A stretch of 47,877 nucleotides of DNA from Sporomusaceae bacterium (lineage in GTDB: Bacteria > Bacillota > Negativicutes > Acidaminococcales > JAJUGR01), in contig JAJUGR010000017.1 in assembly GCA_029265905.1 (NCBI GenBank), positions 1-47,877 of the forward strand, read 5' to 3'. Below the pieces are notes generated by a model. The model was not told the DNA's origin, searched no databases, and was given only the letters and a program-made list of their open reading frames with translations. Numbering within the stretch: the stretch's first letter is position 1; every line of letters starts with the position of its first letter. The position numbers and the translations under genes were made by a program. Of the stretch, positions 25,073-34,149 are shown piece after piece.

Positions 25073-26277
25073 AGCGGCGAGGTTGTCAGGTCGCGGCTGC
25101 CGCAGGGCGGCGCGCTTGTGTCGGCGAGCAGGTCGTAGCAGTCTGTGGCTTTGACGTCCTGCCTCAGGCAGGCCGCCAGGAACGGATCCGCGCCGGCCGA
25201 CAAGTGCGGTGCAACCCGCGTAATAAGCGGCAGGCCGGCTTGCTTGCGGCAGGCGTGCAGCAACTGGCGGCCGGTGTCGTTGAAGGCCAGCACGCGTGCG
25301 TAGGGCGGACCTTCGCGGTCAACGCGGTGCAGCAGTTCGGGCGGCGTGTTGAGCAGGTAATGCGTCAGCTGGCGGGCCAGGCGCGTGCGCGGGTAACGCT
25401 TGCTTTTGAGAAAATCAAGCAGCCCGTCCCAGCCGTTGGTCTGGTTGATTGCTTTTTCCAGGCGGTTTTCCAGGCCTTCGCCGAGCAAGGGAAGGCGGCC
25501 GTCTAGCTTGTCGAGGCGCAGTTTGTAAAACAGCACGCGGTCGAGCGGTGCCGTAGTCAGGTGCAGCCTGTGCTCTGCTTGGCACTGCTGCAGGCCCTGC
25601 CAGGTGGCGGACGGCACGACGGCTTCGAGCTGCGGCGCGAGCCCTTGGGCTTGGAGAGTTGCGCGTATGGCGGTGGCGCTGGCCACCGTGCCGGTGATCG
25701 TCCGGTCGTGGTAAGCGCTTTGGCGGCGCGGGATGACTAGCGGCGCGATTGCCGGGGCGTATAAGCGCAGCGCATTTAAATAGGATAGGGCGAGGATGTT
25801 GTTCGGACAGCGAAGGGCGGGCGCCAGGTGCGGCGCTCCTTTTTTTATGGCCGCTTCGAGGGCGGCGGGGTAAGACAGGCCCTGCTTCAGGCCTTCGCGC
25901 AAGGCGGCTTGCGTTGCCGGCTCCGGCACCAGGCGGCTGAGCGGCGATAGCGTGTCGTAGCTTGATTCCGCGCCGAACGCCAGGTGCGTGATGAGGCCCA
26001 GGGCGTTCAAGAGGCGCACGGCGCCGGCGGCGAAGTAGTCGGCGCTGCGGCAGGCAATCGCCTGCGGCAGTTCGATCACCAGATCGACGCCCGAGGCGAC
26101 GGCCCAGCCGGCGCGCCGCCATTTGTCGGCCAAGGCCGGCTCGCCGCGCTGCAGAAAGTGGCCGCTCATAACCGCGACGACGGCCTGGGCGCCGTGCTGT
26201 CGGGCCTGTTCAACCTGATAGGCGTGCCCGTTGTGGAAGGGGTTGTATTCGGCGACGATGCCCGCAATTTTGTTCAT
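25060..26277 (-). CDS. tmcAL: tRNA(Met) cytidine acetate ligase
   Basis: The 405-residue protein uses acetate and ATP to make N4-acetylcytidine at the wobble position of elongator tRNA-Met (family formerly YlbM). The N-terminal nucleotidyltransferase motif is GIVAEYNPFHNGHAYQ (6-21), with SGHFLQRGEPA around 39 and a conserved Ser/Lys-rich segment later. The gene is divergent from acetate kinase and convergent with the patatin gene. GC-rich codon use is the same as its neighbours. The acetate-using enzyme lying beside an acetate kinase gene is suggestive but not proof of a link. Confidence 0.92.
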   Translation of the reverse strand: MNKIAGIVAEYNPFHNGHAYQVEQARQHGAQAVVAVMSGHFLQRGEPALADKWRRAGWAVASGVDLVIELPQAIACRSADYFAAGAVRLLNALGLITHLAFGAESSYDTLSPLSRLVPEPATQAALREGLKQGLSYPAALEAAIKKGAPHLAPALRCPNNILALSYLNALRLYAPAIAPLVIPRRQSAYHDRTITGTVASATAIRATLQAQGLAPQLEAVVPSATWQGLQQCQAEHRLHLTTAPLDRVLFYKLRLDKLDGRLPLLGEGLENRLEKAINQTNGWDGLLDFLKSKRYPRTRLARQLTHYLLNTPPELLHRVDREGPPYARVLAFNDTGRQLLHACRKQAGLPLITRVAPHLSAGADPFLAACLRQDVKATDCYDLLADTSAPPCGSRDLTTSPLYLR

Positions 26278-26347
26278 GCGCGGAGGCTCCCTTCAATTGT
26301 TTAGGTAAAAAAATTCACAAAAGGTCTCGTCAGTTCGCGATTAGTAG

Positions 26348-26376
26348 TGTACAATATTCTTATTCTCTAGTATAAC
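26348..26376 (+). promoter_or_regulatory. probable promoter of ackA
   Basis: TGTACA (26348-26353) and TATAAC (26371-26376) are 17 bases apart, with the start codon 27 bases downstream of the -10. Confidence 0.55.
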
Positions 26377-26403
26377 AAGTAATTTGACACAAGGGGGATT
26401 GAC

Positions 26404-27615
26404 ATGAAGGTTTTTATTGTCAACTGCGGTAGTTCTTCGATCAAATATCAATTGGTTGATATGGAGACGGAAAATGTTTTAGCGAAGGGCCTTGTGGAAA
26501 GAATTGGTCTGCCAGGGGCCGTTCTTACGCATACGCCGGTCGGCCGCGATAAGGTTGTTACTGAAGCGGAGATTCCTGATCATTCCACTGGCATCAGCAT
26601 GGTATTGAATGCGCTGACTGACGCCGAGCACGGCGTGATCAGCAGCTTGCGCGACATCGACGCTGTCGGCCACCGCGTGGCGCATGGCGGCGAACGCTTC
26701 ACCGACTCCGTTTTGATTACGGCTGACGTTGTAAAAGGCATCGAGGCATGCGTGGAAATGGCGCCGCTGCACAACCCGGCTGCGCTGCTGGGCATCAAAG
26801 CCTGCAAGAGCTTGATCGAGCATGCGCCCCAAGTTGCTGTTTTCGACACCGCCTTCCATCAGACGATGCCGAAGCAAGCCTACCTCTACGGCCTGCCGTA
26901 TGAACTCTATGAAAAATATGGCGTGCGCCGCTATGGCTTCCACGGCACCTCCCATAAATATGTCGCGCAGCGCGCGGCCGAGATGATGGGCAAGCACATG
27001 ACCGACTTGCGCATCGTCACCTGCCACTTGGGCAACGGCGCCAGCGTCACCGCGATCAAAAACGGGAAATCAATCGACACCAGCATGGGCTTCACGCCGC
27101 TGGCCGGCCTGGTCATGGGCACCCGCTCCGGCGAAATCGACCCGGCGATCATTCCCTTCCTGATGGTCAAGGAAAACATGACCATCCAGGAAGTCGATGA
27201 CTACCTGAATAAAAAATCCGGCGTGCTCGGCATTTCCGGTCTGTCCAGCGACTTCCGCGACCTCGAGGAAGCGGCAAGCAAGGGCGACGAACGCTCCCAG
27301 CTGGCGATCGACATTTTCGCCTACCGCGTGAAAAAATTCATCGGCAGCTATGTGGCGGCGATGGGCGGCGTTGACGCGATCGTCTTCACGGCTGGCCTGG
27401 GTGAAAACTCCGCCTTCATGCGGGAGAAGATCTGCAACGGCCTTGAGTTCCTGGGCACGCGCATTGATGAGGCGAAAAACAACGTTCGCGGCAAGGAAAC
27501 GGAAATCAGCGCCGACGGGTCAAAAGTCAAACTCTTTATGATCCCGACGAACGAAGAAATCGTTATCGCCCGCGACACCAAAGCGATTTGCGCGCCGCTG
27601 GTGCCTGCGAAGTAA
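26404..27615 (+). CDS. ackA: acetate kinase
   Basis: It interconverts acetyl-phosphate plus ADP and acetate plus ATP, the ATP-yielding step of acetate fermentation. The 403-residue protein shows the ASKHA-fold signatures: [10 protein letters not shown] (7-16), GHRVAHGG (about 89-96), DTAFHQTMP (about 148), [11 protein letters not shown] (about 178) and FTAGLGENS near 325. AAGGGGG lies 8 bases before ATG. It seems to be a single-gene unit, since a strong promoter follows before the next gene. No pta gene is in the window. Confidence 0.97.
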   Translation: MKVFIVNCGSSSIKYQLVDMETENVLAKGLVERIGLPGAVLTHTPVGRDKVVTEAEIPDHSTGISMVLNALTDAEHGVISSLRDIDAVGHRVAHGGERFTDSVLITADVVKGIEACVEMAPLHNPAALLGIKACKSLIEHAPQVAVFDTAFHQTMPKQAYLYGLPYELYEKYGVRRYGFHGTSHKYVAQRAAEMMGKHMTDLRIVTCHLGNGASVTAIKNGKSIDTSMGFTPLAGLVMGTRSGEIDPAIIPFLMVKENMTIQEVDDYLNKKSGVLGISGLSSDFRDLEEAASKGDERSQLAIDIFAYRVKKFIGSYVAAMGGVDAIVFTAGLGENSAFMREKICNGLEFLGTRIDEAKNNVRGKETEISADGSKVKLFMIPTNEEIVIARDTKAICAPLVPAK

Positions 27616-27627
27616 TTGCGCCTTGTA

Positions 27628-27656
27628 TTGACAATAGGCTAATGTACCGCTATAAT
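27628..27656 (+). promoter_or_regulatory. consensus promoter of the DUF177-rpmF unit
   Basis: Perfect TTGACA (27628-27633) and TATAAT (27651-27656) are separated by 17 bases, 20 bases before the start codon. This is one of the strongest-looking sigma-A promoters in the window, fitting a ribosomal-protein transcript. Confidence 0.9.
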
Positions 27657-27675
27657 TGTTACGGTTGGTGAATGT

Positions 27676-28191
27676 ATGCTGAAGATCGATTTGACCGAAT
27701 TGAAAAGACAAATTGGCGGCGAGCATGCATTTTCGTTTTCATTGCCATTGTCAGAGCTCGTGCCGGATTTGCCGGAAACGCTTGAATGGCAAGCGCTTGA
27801 TGCGGTTGAGGTAAACGGTGTCGTGACGAACACCGGAGACGCCATGTGGGTGCGCGGCGGCATTGCGCTGAAGGCACGCACGGCCTGTCCCCGTTGCTTG
27901 AAGCAGTACGAAACCGAGTTCGTCAATGAATTCGACGAGCAGTACCGATCTGCGGAAAGTAGGCAAGCTGAGGAAGAACGATGCGAAACCTATACCGGCG
28001 ATGAGCTTGTCTTGGATGAACTCGTCCGGGATATGGTGTTGACAGCTAGACCTGTTGCGCCGGTTTGCCAACCGGACTGTCGTGGTTTGTGTCCTGTCTG
28101 TGGTGTAGATCGTAACCAAAAATTCTGCGACTGCGAACAAGTCTCAATTGATCCACGATTGGCCCGTTTGCAGCAATTCTTTCAAAAGTAA
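27676..28191 (+). CDS. yceD: YceD/DUF177 family protein
   Basis: A 171-residue DUF177 protein that nearly always precedes rpmF. In plants and E. coli this family has been linked to 23S rRNA accumulation. Two Cys clusters are visible: CPRCLKQYE (about 76-84), and CQPDCRGLCPVCG with a later CDC near the end, which probably bind zinc. Between them lies an acidic loop. TGGTGAA precedes ATG. It shares its promoter with rpmF, 31 bases downstream. Confidence 0.9.
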   Translation: MLKIDLTELKRQIGGEHAFSFSLPLSELVPDLPETLEWQALDAVEVNGVVTNTGDAMWVRGGIALKARTACPRCLKQYETEFVNEFDEQYRSAESRQAEEERCETYTGDELVLDELVRDMVLTARPVAPVCQPDCRGLCPVCGVDRNQKFCDCEQVSIDPRLARLQQFFQK

Positions 28192-28222
28192 GGCTTGAAG
28201 GCCGACGAGGAGGTGTAAAGCA

Positions 28223-28399
28223 ATGGCAGTTCCAAAGAGAAAAATGTCCAAAGCCCGTCGTGACAAACGTCGTGCGAATTGGAAGCTAACAGTTCCTGGT
28301 CTGATAGCATGCCCCCAATGCCATGAGATGAAGATGCCGCACCGGGTTTGCCCGACTTGTGGTACTTACAATGGTAAGCAAATTGTTAGCAACGCCTAA
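28223..28399 (+). CDS. rpmF: 50S ribosomal protein L32
   Basis: A 58-residue basic protein beginning [17 protein letters not shown], the standard L32 N-terminus, with a zinc ribbon of two CxxC pairs (CPQC at 30-33, CPTC at 43-46). GAGGAGGTG lies about 9 bases before ATG. It is followed by an intrinsic terminator, so the yceD-rpmF unit ends here, and fapR has its own promoter. Confidence 0.97.
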   Translation: MAVPKRKMSKARRDKRRANWKLTVPGLIACPQCHEMKMPHRVCPTCGTYNGKQIVSNA

Positions 28400-28426
28400 G
28401 TAGTTGAATTAGTTAACTAAAAAAAC

Positions 28427-28458
28427 GGACGTCCTGACGGGGCGTCCTGTTTTTTTTT
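28427..28458 (+). terminator. intrinsic terminator after rpmF
   Basis: An 8-bp stem GGACGTCC/GGGCGTCC (one G-U pair; 28427-28434 / 28440-28447) with loop TGACG is followed by TG and a run of nine T residues. Confidence 0.9.
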
Positions 28459-28459
28459 G

Positions 28460-28488
28460 TTGCCATTCTTGCCGGCAGCAGGTATAAT
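28460..28488 (+). promoter_or_regulatory. promoter of the fapR fatty-acid operon
   Basis: TTGCCA (28460-28465) and perfect TATAAT (28483-28488) are 17 bases apart, starting immediately after the rpmF terminator. Confidence 0.85.
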
Positions 28489-28498
28489 GAATTACGTA

Positions 28499-28514
28499 AT
28501 TAGTACCAACTAAT
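28499..28514 (+). promoter_or_regulatory. FapR operator
   Basis: ATTAGT-ACCA-ACTAAT is a perfect inverted repeat whose left half, TTAGTACC, matches the known FapR box of Bacilli. It lies 10 bases past the -10, over the likely transcription start, as expected for a repressor, and directly ahead of fapR itself. The adjoining palindrome ATTACGTAAT (28491-28500) may extend it. Confidence 0.8.
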
Positions 28515-28532
28515 AAAACCAGGTGGTTTGAA

Positions 28533-29111
28533 ATGGCGGCAGCAAAAAAGATTACACGACATAAGGCGTTGCAAGAACAACTGCGCTTGGATCCGTTTAT
28601 GACGGATGAACAATTGGCGGAAGCCTTTTCGGTTAGCGTACAGACGATCCGGCTGGACCGCCTGCGCCTTGGCATTCCCGAATTGCGCGAGCGCACCCGC
28701 TTGATGGCGGAAGCGGCTCGGCAAAAAGTCAAGGCTATTGCCAGCAGCGACCTGGTTGGTGATCTGATTGATTTGGAGCTTGGGAAATCGGGCATTTCCG
28801 TCTTGGAAGTTACCCCGGATATGGTGCTCGAGAAAACGGGGATTGCCAGAGGGCATTATCTGTACGCGCAAGCCAATTCCCTGGCCATGGCCGTTATCGA
28901 TGCGCCGGCCGCCCTCACCGGGGTGGCTAATGTGAAATATAAGCGTCCCATCAGGATCAATGAGCGTCTGGTTGCAAAAGCAGAGGTCATTCGGCAGCGG
29001 GGCAACAATACAATCGTTTGGGTGAAAACCAGAAATGACCGTGAAGAGGTTTTTCGCGCCAAGTTTCTGATTGTTTCACTGGAGGAAAAGAAAGAAGGAA
29101 AAGACAAATGA
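28533..29111 (+). CDS. fapR: fatty-acid and phospholipid biosynthesis repressor FapR
   Basis: A 192-residue regulator. An N-terminal DeoR-like helix-turn-helix (about 10-60; [27 protein letters not shown]) is joined to a hot-dog thioesterase-like domain (about 75-185) that binds malonyl-CoA in Bacilli. Malonyl-CoA binding releases FapR from its operator and raises fab/plsX expression. The gene appears autoregulated through the operator at 28499-28514. It overlaps plsX by 4 bases. CAGGTGG lies before ATG. Confidence 0.94.
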   Translation: MAAAKKITRHKALQEQLRLDPFMTDEQLAEAFSVSVQTIRLDRLRLGIPELRERTRLMAEAARQKVKAIASSDLVGDLIDLELGKSGISVLEVTPDMVLEKTGIARGHYLYAQANSLAMAVIDAPAALTGVANVKYKRPIRINERLVAKAEVIRQRGNNTIVWVKTRNDREEVFRAKFLIVSLEEKKEGKDK

Positions 29112-30124
29112 AAATAGCAGTCGACGTCATGGGGGCCGACTTTGGCCCGGAACCGATTGTGCGTGGCGCTATTGAAGCAGTCGAGGCTTTTGACTGTGAA
29201 GTCGTCCTGGTCGGCGACGAAGCGGCCATCAAGCAATTTGTGGACAAATACGGCAGTGATAAAAGCCGTCCGAAGATAACGATTCAGCCGGCGGCGGAAG
29301 TGATCAGCATGGAAGAGCCGCCGGGAGTCGCCGTGCGGAAGAAAAAAGACGCTTCCATTGTTGTTGCCACGCGCCTGGTTAAAGAGGGTGTCTGCCAGGC
29401 GGTAGTTTCCGCCGGCAGCACGGGTGCGGCTGTCGCTGCGGCTCTGTTTGGGCTGGGGCGGCTGACGGGCATCGAGCGCCCGGCGATCGCCACGCCGCTG
29501 CCTAATTTGACCGGCACGACCGTGGTTTTGGACTCGGGCGCCAATGTCGACAGCAAGCCGCAGCACCTGGTGCAAAGCGCGATCATGGGTTCCATCTATG
29601 CCGAGTATGTGCTTGGCATCAAGGCGCCGCGGGTCGGCCTGCTGAGCATTGGCGAAGAGCCAAATAAAGGCAATGAACAAACCCTGTCGACGTATCCGCT
29701 GCTGGAGAAGTTGACGAATATTCGTTTTGTCGGTAATGTTGAGGGGCGGGATATTCCCAAAGGCACGGTCGACGTGGTTGTCTGCGACGGTTTTGTCGGC
29801 AACGTTGTGCTGAAGTTCGGCGAAGGGCTGGCCAGTGCGATTATGCACTTGCTCAAGGACGCCATCCGCAATGCGGGCTGGCTGGCAAAATTGGCCTCGC
29901 TGCTGATTATGCCGGCGTTTCGCACGCTGAAGAAAAAAATGGACCCGGCCGAATACGGCGGCGCCCCGCTGTTGGGCGTCAACGGAGGGTTTATCATTTG
30001 CCACGGCAGCTCGCAGGCAAAAGCGATTAAAAACGCCGTGCGGGTGGCAAAAGAGTTTACCGAAGGCAAGGTTCTGGAACACATTCGGGAGTCAATAAAC
30101 CAAGAGGAGGAACAGCATTCATGA
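29108..30124 (+). CDS. plsX: phosphate acyltransferase PlsX
   Basis: It converts acyl-ACP and phosphate to acyl-phosphate, the donor for PlsY in lysophosphatidic acid synthesis. The 338-residue protein begins [20 protein letters not shown], the family N-terminus, and contains [16 protein letters not shown] (about 73-88), SAGSTGA and [11 protein letters not shown] (about 214). Both ends overlap neighbours by 4 bases (fapR, fabH), so translation is coupled. It is under FapR control through the upstream operator. Confidence 0.97.
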   Translation: MKIAVDVMGADFGPEPIVRGAIEAVEAFDCEVVLVGDEAAIKQFVDKYGSDKSRPKITIQPAAEVISMEEPPGVAVRKKKDASIVVATRLVKEGVCQAVVSAGSTGAAVAAALFGLGRLTGIERPAIATPLPNLTGTTVVLDSGANVDSKPQHLVQSAIMGSIYAEYVLGIKAPRVGLLSIGEEPNKGNEQTLSTYPLLEKLTNIRFVGNVEGRDIPKGTVDVVVCDGFVGNVVLKFGEGLASAIMHLLKDAIRNAGWLAKLASLLIMPAFRTLKKKMDPAEYGGAPLLGVNGGFIICHGSSQAKAIKNAVRVAKEFTEGKVLEHIRESINQEEEQHS

Positions 30125-31116
30125 TCAAGTCCGTTGGCATTACCGGTATTGGTTACAGCGTGCCGGAAAAAATCGTGACGAACGCGGATCTGGAAAAAAT
30201 CGTCGACACAAGCGACGAATGGATCGTTGAACGGACGGGGATTCGTGAACGCCGCATCGCGGCGGAAGGCGTCAGCACATCGGCCTTGGCGGCGGAGGCG
30301 GCGCTGAAGGCGCTGGCGGATGCGAAGCTTTCGCCGGAAGATATCGATTTGATTATCGTGGGGTCGGCATCGCCGGACATGCTGTTTCCCTCGACCGCTT
30401 GCTTGGTGCAGGCGAAAATCGGCGCCAAGAACGCTGGCGCTTTTGATTTGAGCGCGGCTTGCTCGAGCTTCGTCTACGGGATGAGCGTCGGCAGCCAGAT
30501 GATTGCTACCGGAATCTACAAGCACGTGCTGGTCATCGGCGCGGAAGTATTGTCGAAAATTATCGATTGGCAGGATCGCAATACGTGCGTGCTGTTCGGC
30601 GACGGCGCCGGCGCGGCCGTATTGAGCGAGGTAGAACCCGGCTACGGGATTTTAGGCATCGATCTGGGGGCTGACGGCACGGGCGCGGATGCGCTGTTGG
30701 TGCCGGCCGGCGGAACGCGCATGCCGGCCTCCGCGGAGACGGTCGCCAACCATCAGCACTTTGTTCACATGAACGGGCCGGAAGTGTTCCGTTTTGCCAC
30801 GAAGGTCATGGGCGCCAGCGCGATCCGCGCCATGGAGCACGCTGGCGTCACCTCCGATGAGGTGGACTGGCTGATCCCGCATCAGGCTAATACCCGGATC
30901 ATCCAATCGGCGGCCAAGCGGCTGCATGTGCCGATGGAAAAGGTAATCGTGAATGTGGACCGCTATGGCAATACCTCGTCGGCGTCGATCCCGATCGCCT
31001 TGGCGGAAGCGCGCGATCAAGGCAAGATTAAAAAGGGTGACACCTTGGTTTTGGTTGGCTTCGGCGGCGGTCTGACATGGGCCGGCTGCGTGTTGAAATG
31101 GAGTAAGGAGGAGTAG
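30121..31116 (+). CDS. fabH: 3-oxoacyl-ACP synthase III
   Basis: It starts fatty-acid elongation by condensing acetyl-CoA (or branched acyl-CoA) with malonyl-ACP. The 331-residue thiolase-fold enzyme has the full Cys-His-Asn triad: Cys114 in SAACSS, His254 in PHQAN and Asn284 in GNTSSAS. Start codon ATG shares bases with the plsX stop. AGGAGGA of the next gene lies at its end. Primer preference (straight or branched) cannot be judged by eye. Confidence 0.97.
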   Translation: MIKSVGITGIGYSVPEKIVTNADLEKIVDTSDEWIVERTGIRERRIAAEGVSTSALAAEAALKALADAKLSPEDIDLIIVGSASPDMLFPSTACLVQAKIGAKNAGAFDLSAACSSFVYGMSVGSQMIATGIYKHVLVIGAEVLSKIIDWQDRNTCVLFGDGAGAAVLSEVEPGYGILGIDLGADGTGADALLVPAGGTRMPASAETVANHQHFVHMNGPEVFRFATKVMGASAIRAMEHAGVTSDEVDWLIPHQANTRIIQSAAKRLHVPMEKVIVNVDRYGNTSSASIPIALAEARDQGKIKKGDTLVLVGFGGGLTWAGCVLKWSKEE

Positions 31117-31120
31117 TCCT

Positions 31121-32062
31121 TTGCAGGGAAATCAAATTTGTTCATTGCTAGATATTCAATACCCGATTTTGCAAGGCGGTATGGCTTGGATTGCAACGCA
31201 TGAATTGGCGGCGGCCGTGTCTGAAACGGGCGCGCTAGGCGTCATTGGCGCCGGGCATATGCCTCCGGATGCGCTGCGGGCGGAAATCCGCGCAACGAAG
31301 GAGCGGACAAGCCGGCCGTTTGGCGTGAATATCATGTTGCGCTCCCCGTTTGTGCGGGAAGTCATGCAAGTCGTCATCGATGAGCGGGTGCCTGTCATTA
31401 CTACGGGCGCCGGCAATCCGGCCGAATATATCCCGGCTTTGAAGGCTGTGGGAACAAAGGTCATTCCGGTAGTTGCCTCGGTGGCGCTGGCCAAACGCCT
31501 TGAACGCTCCGGCGTTGACGCGCTGATTGCCGAAGGCACGGAAAGCGGCGGCCATGTCGGCGAAGTCAGCACGTTTTGTCTGATTCCGCAGGTGGTTGAC
31601 GCCGTGAAGATTCCGGTTATTGCCGCTGGCGGCATTGCCGACGGGCGCGGTGTCGCAGCCGCTTTTTGTCTGGGCGCGGCGGGCGTGCAGGTTGGCACGC
31701 GTTTTGTCGTTTCCACGGAATGCATCGCCCATGAGAATTATAAGCATGCCATTTTAAAGGCGAAGGAACGCTCCACTGTTTTGACCGGCGTTTCTACCGG
31801 CCACCCGGTGCGGGTAATCGAGAACGCTTTGTCGAGAGAGTTTGCGGCGCTGGAAAGGCAGCAAGCGTCTGTCGAAGAGCTTGATCAGCTTGGCGCCGGC
31901 AAGTTGCGTCTGGCCGCCCGTGAGGGTGAAGTGCAGCGCGGCTCGGTTATGGCCGGGCAAATCGCCGGGCTGTTGCACGACGTCAAGCCGGTTAAGGAGA
32001 TCGTGGCTGAGTTGGTTGCGGGCTACGAGCAGGTTGTTCGGAAGCTAGCGCCAAAACTGTAG
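31121..32062 (+). CDS. fabK: enoyl-ACP reductase II (FMN-dependent)
   Basis: It reduces enoyl-ACP in the last step of each elongation cycle, using NAD(P)H and FMN. The 313-residue TIM-barrel protein has FabK/nitronate-monooxygenase motifs: PILQGGMAWIAT (about 15-26), GVNIMLRSP (about 67), ESGGHVGE (about 142-149), IAAGGIADGRG and GVQVGTRFVVS (about 188-198). TTG 31121 follows AAGGAGGAG at 7 bases. It is placed between fabH and fabD as in other FabK-using Firmicutes. No fabI or fabL occurs in the window. Confidence 0.93.
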   Translation: MQGNQICSLLDIQYPILQGGMAWIATHELAAAVSETGALGVIGAGHMPPDALRAEIRATKERTSRPFGVNIMLRSPFVREVMQVVIDERVPVITTGAGNPAEYIPALKAVGTKVIPVVASVALAKRLERSGVDALIAEGTESGGHVGEVSTFCLIPQVVDAVKIPVIAAGGIADGRGVAAAFCLGAAGVQVGTRFVVSTECIAHENYKHAILKAKERSTVLTGVSTGHPVRVIENALSREFAALERQQASVEELDQLGAGKLRLAAREGEVQRGSVMAGQIAGLLHDVKPVKEIVAELVAGYEQVVRKLAPKL

Positions 32063-32095
32063 AAATTGTAAGAAGAACCGAAGGAGGGAACTATC

Positions 32096-33046
32096 TTGCA
32101 AAAAAAAGTAGCGTTTGTTTTTCCAGGTCAGGGTTCGCAAACAGTAGGCATGGGCAAAGACTTGCTGGAACGCTATCCGGTTGCGCGCAAGACCTTTGAA
32201 GAGGCGGACGAAGCACTGGGCTTTTCCATCAGCAAACTTTGTTTTGAAGGTCCGGAAGAAGACTTGCGCCTGACCTTCAATACGCAGCCGGCTATTTTGA
32301 CGGTGAGCGTGGCCGCTTACCGCATTTTGGCCGAGCACGGCCTGAAGCCGGCGGTGGCGGCGGGGCATAGCTTGGGCGAGTACTCCGCTTTGGTGGCGTC
32401 CGGCGCGTTGGCGTTTGCCGACGCCGTCCGCTTGGTGCGCAAGCGCGGCCAGTTCATGCAGGAGGCCGTGCCGGTTGGCGAAGGCGCCATGGCGGCTGTC
32501 ATGGGCCTTGAAAGCGCAGAAATCGTCGCTATCTGCCAGCAGGTCGAGCAGGAAACCGGCTTGGCCGTCCAGGCGGTTAACTTCAATTGCCCGGGGCAAA
32601 TTGTCATTGCCGGCGCCGCAAAGGGCGTCGAGGCGGCCAGCGCGGCCTTGAAAGCGGCGGGCGCAAAACGGGCTGTCGCGCTGCCGGTCAGCGCGCCTTT
32701 CCACAGCACGTTGATGAAGCCGGCGGCGGCGCGCCTGGCGGAAGCTTTGGCTGACGTTTCGATCGGGCAGGCTGCTTTCCCGATTATTTCCAATGTCACC
32801 GCTGCGCCTGTCACCGACGGGGACACGATCCGCCAATTGCTGGTGACGCAGGCGGCCAGTCCGGTGCGCTGGATTGAATCGGTCGAAGCGATGGGCAGCC
32901 TGGGGTGCGATCTGTTTGTTGAGATCGGACCGGGTAAGGTGCTTTCCGGCTTCACGAAGAAAATCCTCAAAGAGGCCGAGACCTTGAATGTTGAGGACGT
33001 AGCCAGTCTTGAAAAAACGCTTGATTATTTCAGGGAGGTTCGTTAA
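32096..33046 (+). CDS. fabD: malonyl-CoA:ACP transacylase
   Basis: It loads malonyl groups from malonyl-CoA onto ACP. The 316-residue alpha/beta-hydrolase-like protein has [12 protein letters not shown] (9-20), nucleophile Ser92 in GHSLGE, catalytic His203 in APFHSTLM and the conserved TQPA stretch (63-66). It starts with TTG 32096, about 7 bases after AAGGAGGGA. One base separates its stop from the fabG start. Confidence 0.96.
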   Translation: MQKKVAFVFPGQGSQTVGMGKDLLERYPVARKTFEEADEALGFSISKLCFEGPEEDLRLTFNTQPAILTVSVAAYRILAEHGLKPAVAAGHSLGEYSALVASGALAFADAVRLVRKRGQFMQEAVPVGEGAMAAVMGLESAEIVAICQQVEQETGLAVQAVNFNCPGQIVIAGAAKGVEAASAALKAAGAKRAVALPVSAPFHSTLMKPAAARLAEALADVSIGQAAFPIISNVTAAPVTDGDTIRQLLVTQAASPVRWIESVEAMGSLGCDLFVEIGPGKVLSGFTKKILKEAETLNVEDVASLEKTLDYFREVR

Positions 33047-33047
33047 A

Positions 33048-33791
33048 ATGCTTGTAGATGGGCGCATAGCCCTTGTTACAGGGGCTTCCCGCGGGATTGG
33101 CAAGGCAGTGGCGCTAGCGCTGGCTGCAAACGGCGCCGATGTTGCGGTAAACTATGCGGGCAGCGCGCAGGCGGCGGAAGCGGTGGCGGAGGAAATCCGC
33201 GCCATGGGACGCAGAGCGCTCGTTGTCCAGGCCGACGTCTCTGATGCTGCCAGCGTGCAGCAGATGATCGAGAAAGTGACGGCCGAATTCGGCCGCGTTG
33301 ACATCCTGGTCAACAATGCCGGCATCACCCGCGACGGGCTTTTGATGCGGATGAAGGACGAGGACTGGGACGCAGTGCTGAAAACGAACTTGAACGGCGT
33401 TTACTACTGCACCAAAGCCGTAGTGAAGGGCATGATGAAGCAGCGTTACGGACGCATCATCAACATGACCTCCGTCGTCGGCGTGATGGGCAACGCCGGA
33501 CAAGCCAACTACGCCGCTTCCAAGGCGGGCGTAATCGGCTTCACCAAATCTGTGGCCAAGGAGCTGGGTTCGCGGGGCATTACGGTCAACGCCTTGGCGC
33601 CGGGCTACATTGAATCGGACATGACTGCTGGCTTGCCTGAGAAGGTCAAGGAGGAAATGGCGAGCGCCATTCCGCTTGGCAAAATGGGGCAACCGGCGGA
33701 TGTTGCTCAAGCAGTTGTGTTTTTGGCTTCTGATTGGGCTGGTTATATTACCGGACAAACTTTACATGTTGATGGTGGTATGGTAATGTAA
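33048..33791 (+). CDS. fabG: 3-oxoacyl-ACP reductase
   Basis: An NADPH-dependent short-chain dehydrogenase that reduces 3-oxoacyl-ACP. The 247-residue Rossmann protein has TGASRGIG (11-18), NNAG (89-92), Asn114, and the catalytic Ser142, Tyr155 and Lys159 (YAASK). ATG 33048 follows GGGAGG at a good distance; the frame is open further upstream into fabD but without a fitting start. The C-terminal HVDGGMVM is typical. Confidence 0.96.
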   Translation: MLVDGRIALVTGASRGIGKAVALALAANGADVAVNYAGSAQAAEAVAEEIRAMGRRALVVQADVSDAASVQQMIEKVTAEFGRVDILVNNAGITRDGLLMRMKDEDWDAVLKTNLNGVYYCTKAVVKGMMKQRYGRIINMTSVVGVMGNAGQANYAASKAGVIGFTKSVAKELGSRGITVNALAPGYIESDMTAGLPEKVKEEMASAIPLGKMGQPADVAQAVVFLASDWAGYITGQTLHVDGGMVM

Positions 33792-33821
33792 GAAGGGTTT
33801 TCTTTGGAAGGAGGTGAAGGG

Positions 33822-34058
33822 ATGACGACTTTTGATAAAGTAAAACAAATCACTGTCGAGCAGTTGAGCGTTGATGAAGCTGAAGTGGCTATGGACTCTG
33901 CTTTCGTAGACGACCTCGGCGCAGATTCTCTGGATATCGTTGAATTGATCATGGCTTTCGAAGAGGAATTCAACATCGAGATTCCGGACGAAGTAGCTGA
34001 AAAGCTTCGCACAGTACGTGACGCTGTAGAATTGATCGACAAAGAAAAACAAGCATAA
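33822..34058 (+). CDS. acpP: acyl carrier protein
   Basis: A 78-residue acidic four-helix carrier with the phosphopantetheine attachment site Ser36 in GADSLD. GGAAGGAGGTGAAG gives a very strong ribosome-binding site before ATG 33822, in keeping with its high abundance. It lies 30 bases after fabG and before a strong hairpin, suggesting that acpP mRNA is a partial end point of the fab transcript. Confidence 0.97.
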   Translation: MTTFDKVKQITVEQLSVDEAEVAMDSAFVDDLGADSLDIVELIMAFEEEFNIEIPDEVAEKLRTVRDAVELIDKEKQA

Positions 34059-34083
34059 TCAAGATCCTGTACAGGGTGTTGAG

Positions 34084-34117
34084 CAAGAAAGTCCCGTTGT
34101 AAAACGGGACTTTCTTG
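34084..34117 (+). terminator. strong hairpin after acpP (attenuator-like)
   Basis: A perfect 15-bp stem (34084-34098 / 34103-34117) closes a GTAA loop. No separate T tract follows, although the 3' arm ends in ACTTTCTTG, so it may act as a partial terminator or as an mRNA-stabilising end for acpP. A 10-base palindrome CCTGTACAGG lies just upstream (34066-34075). Confidence 0.55.
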
Positions 34118-34149
34118 AAGGTAATGCATGCTGATTGGAGGAGTCGTTG

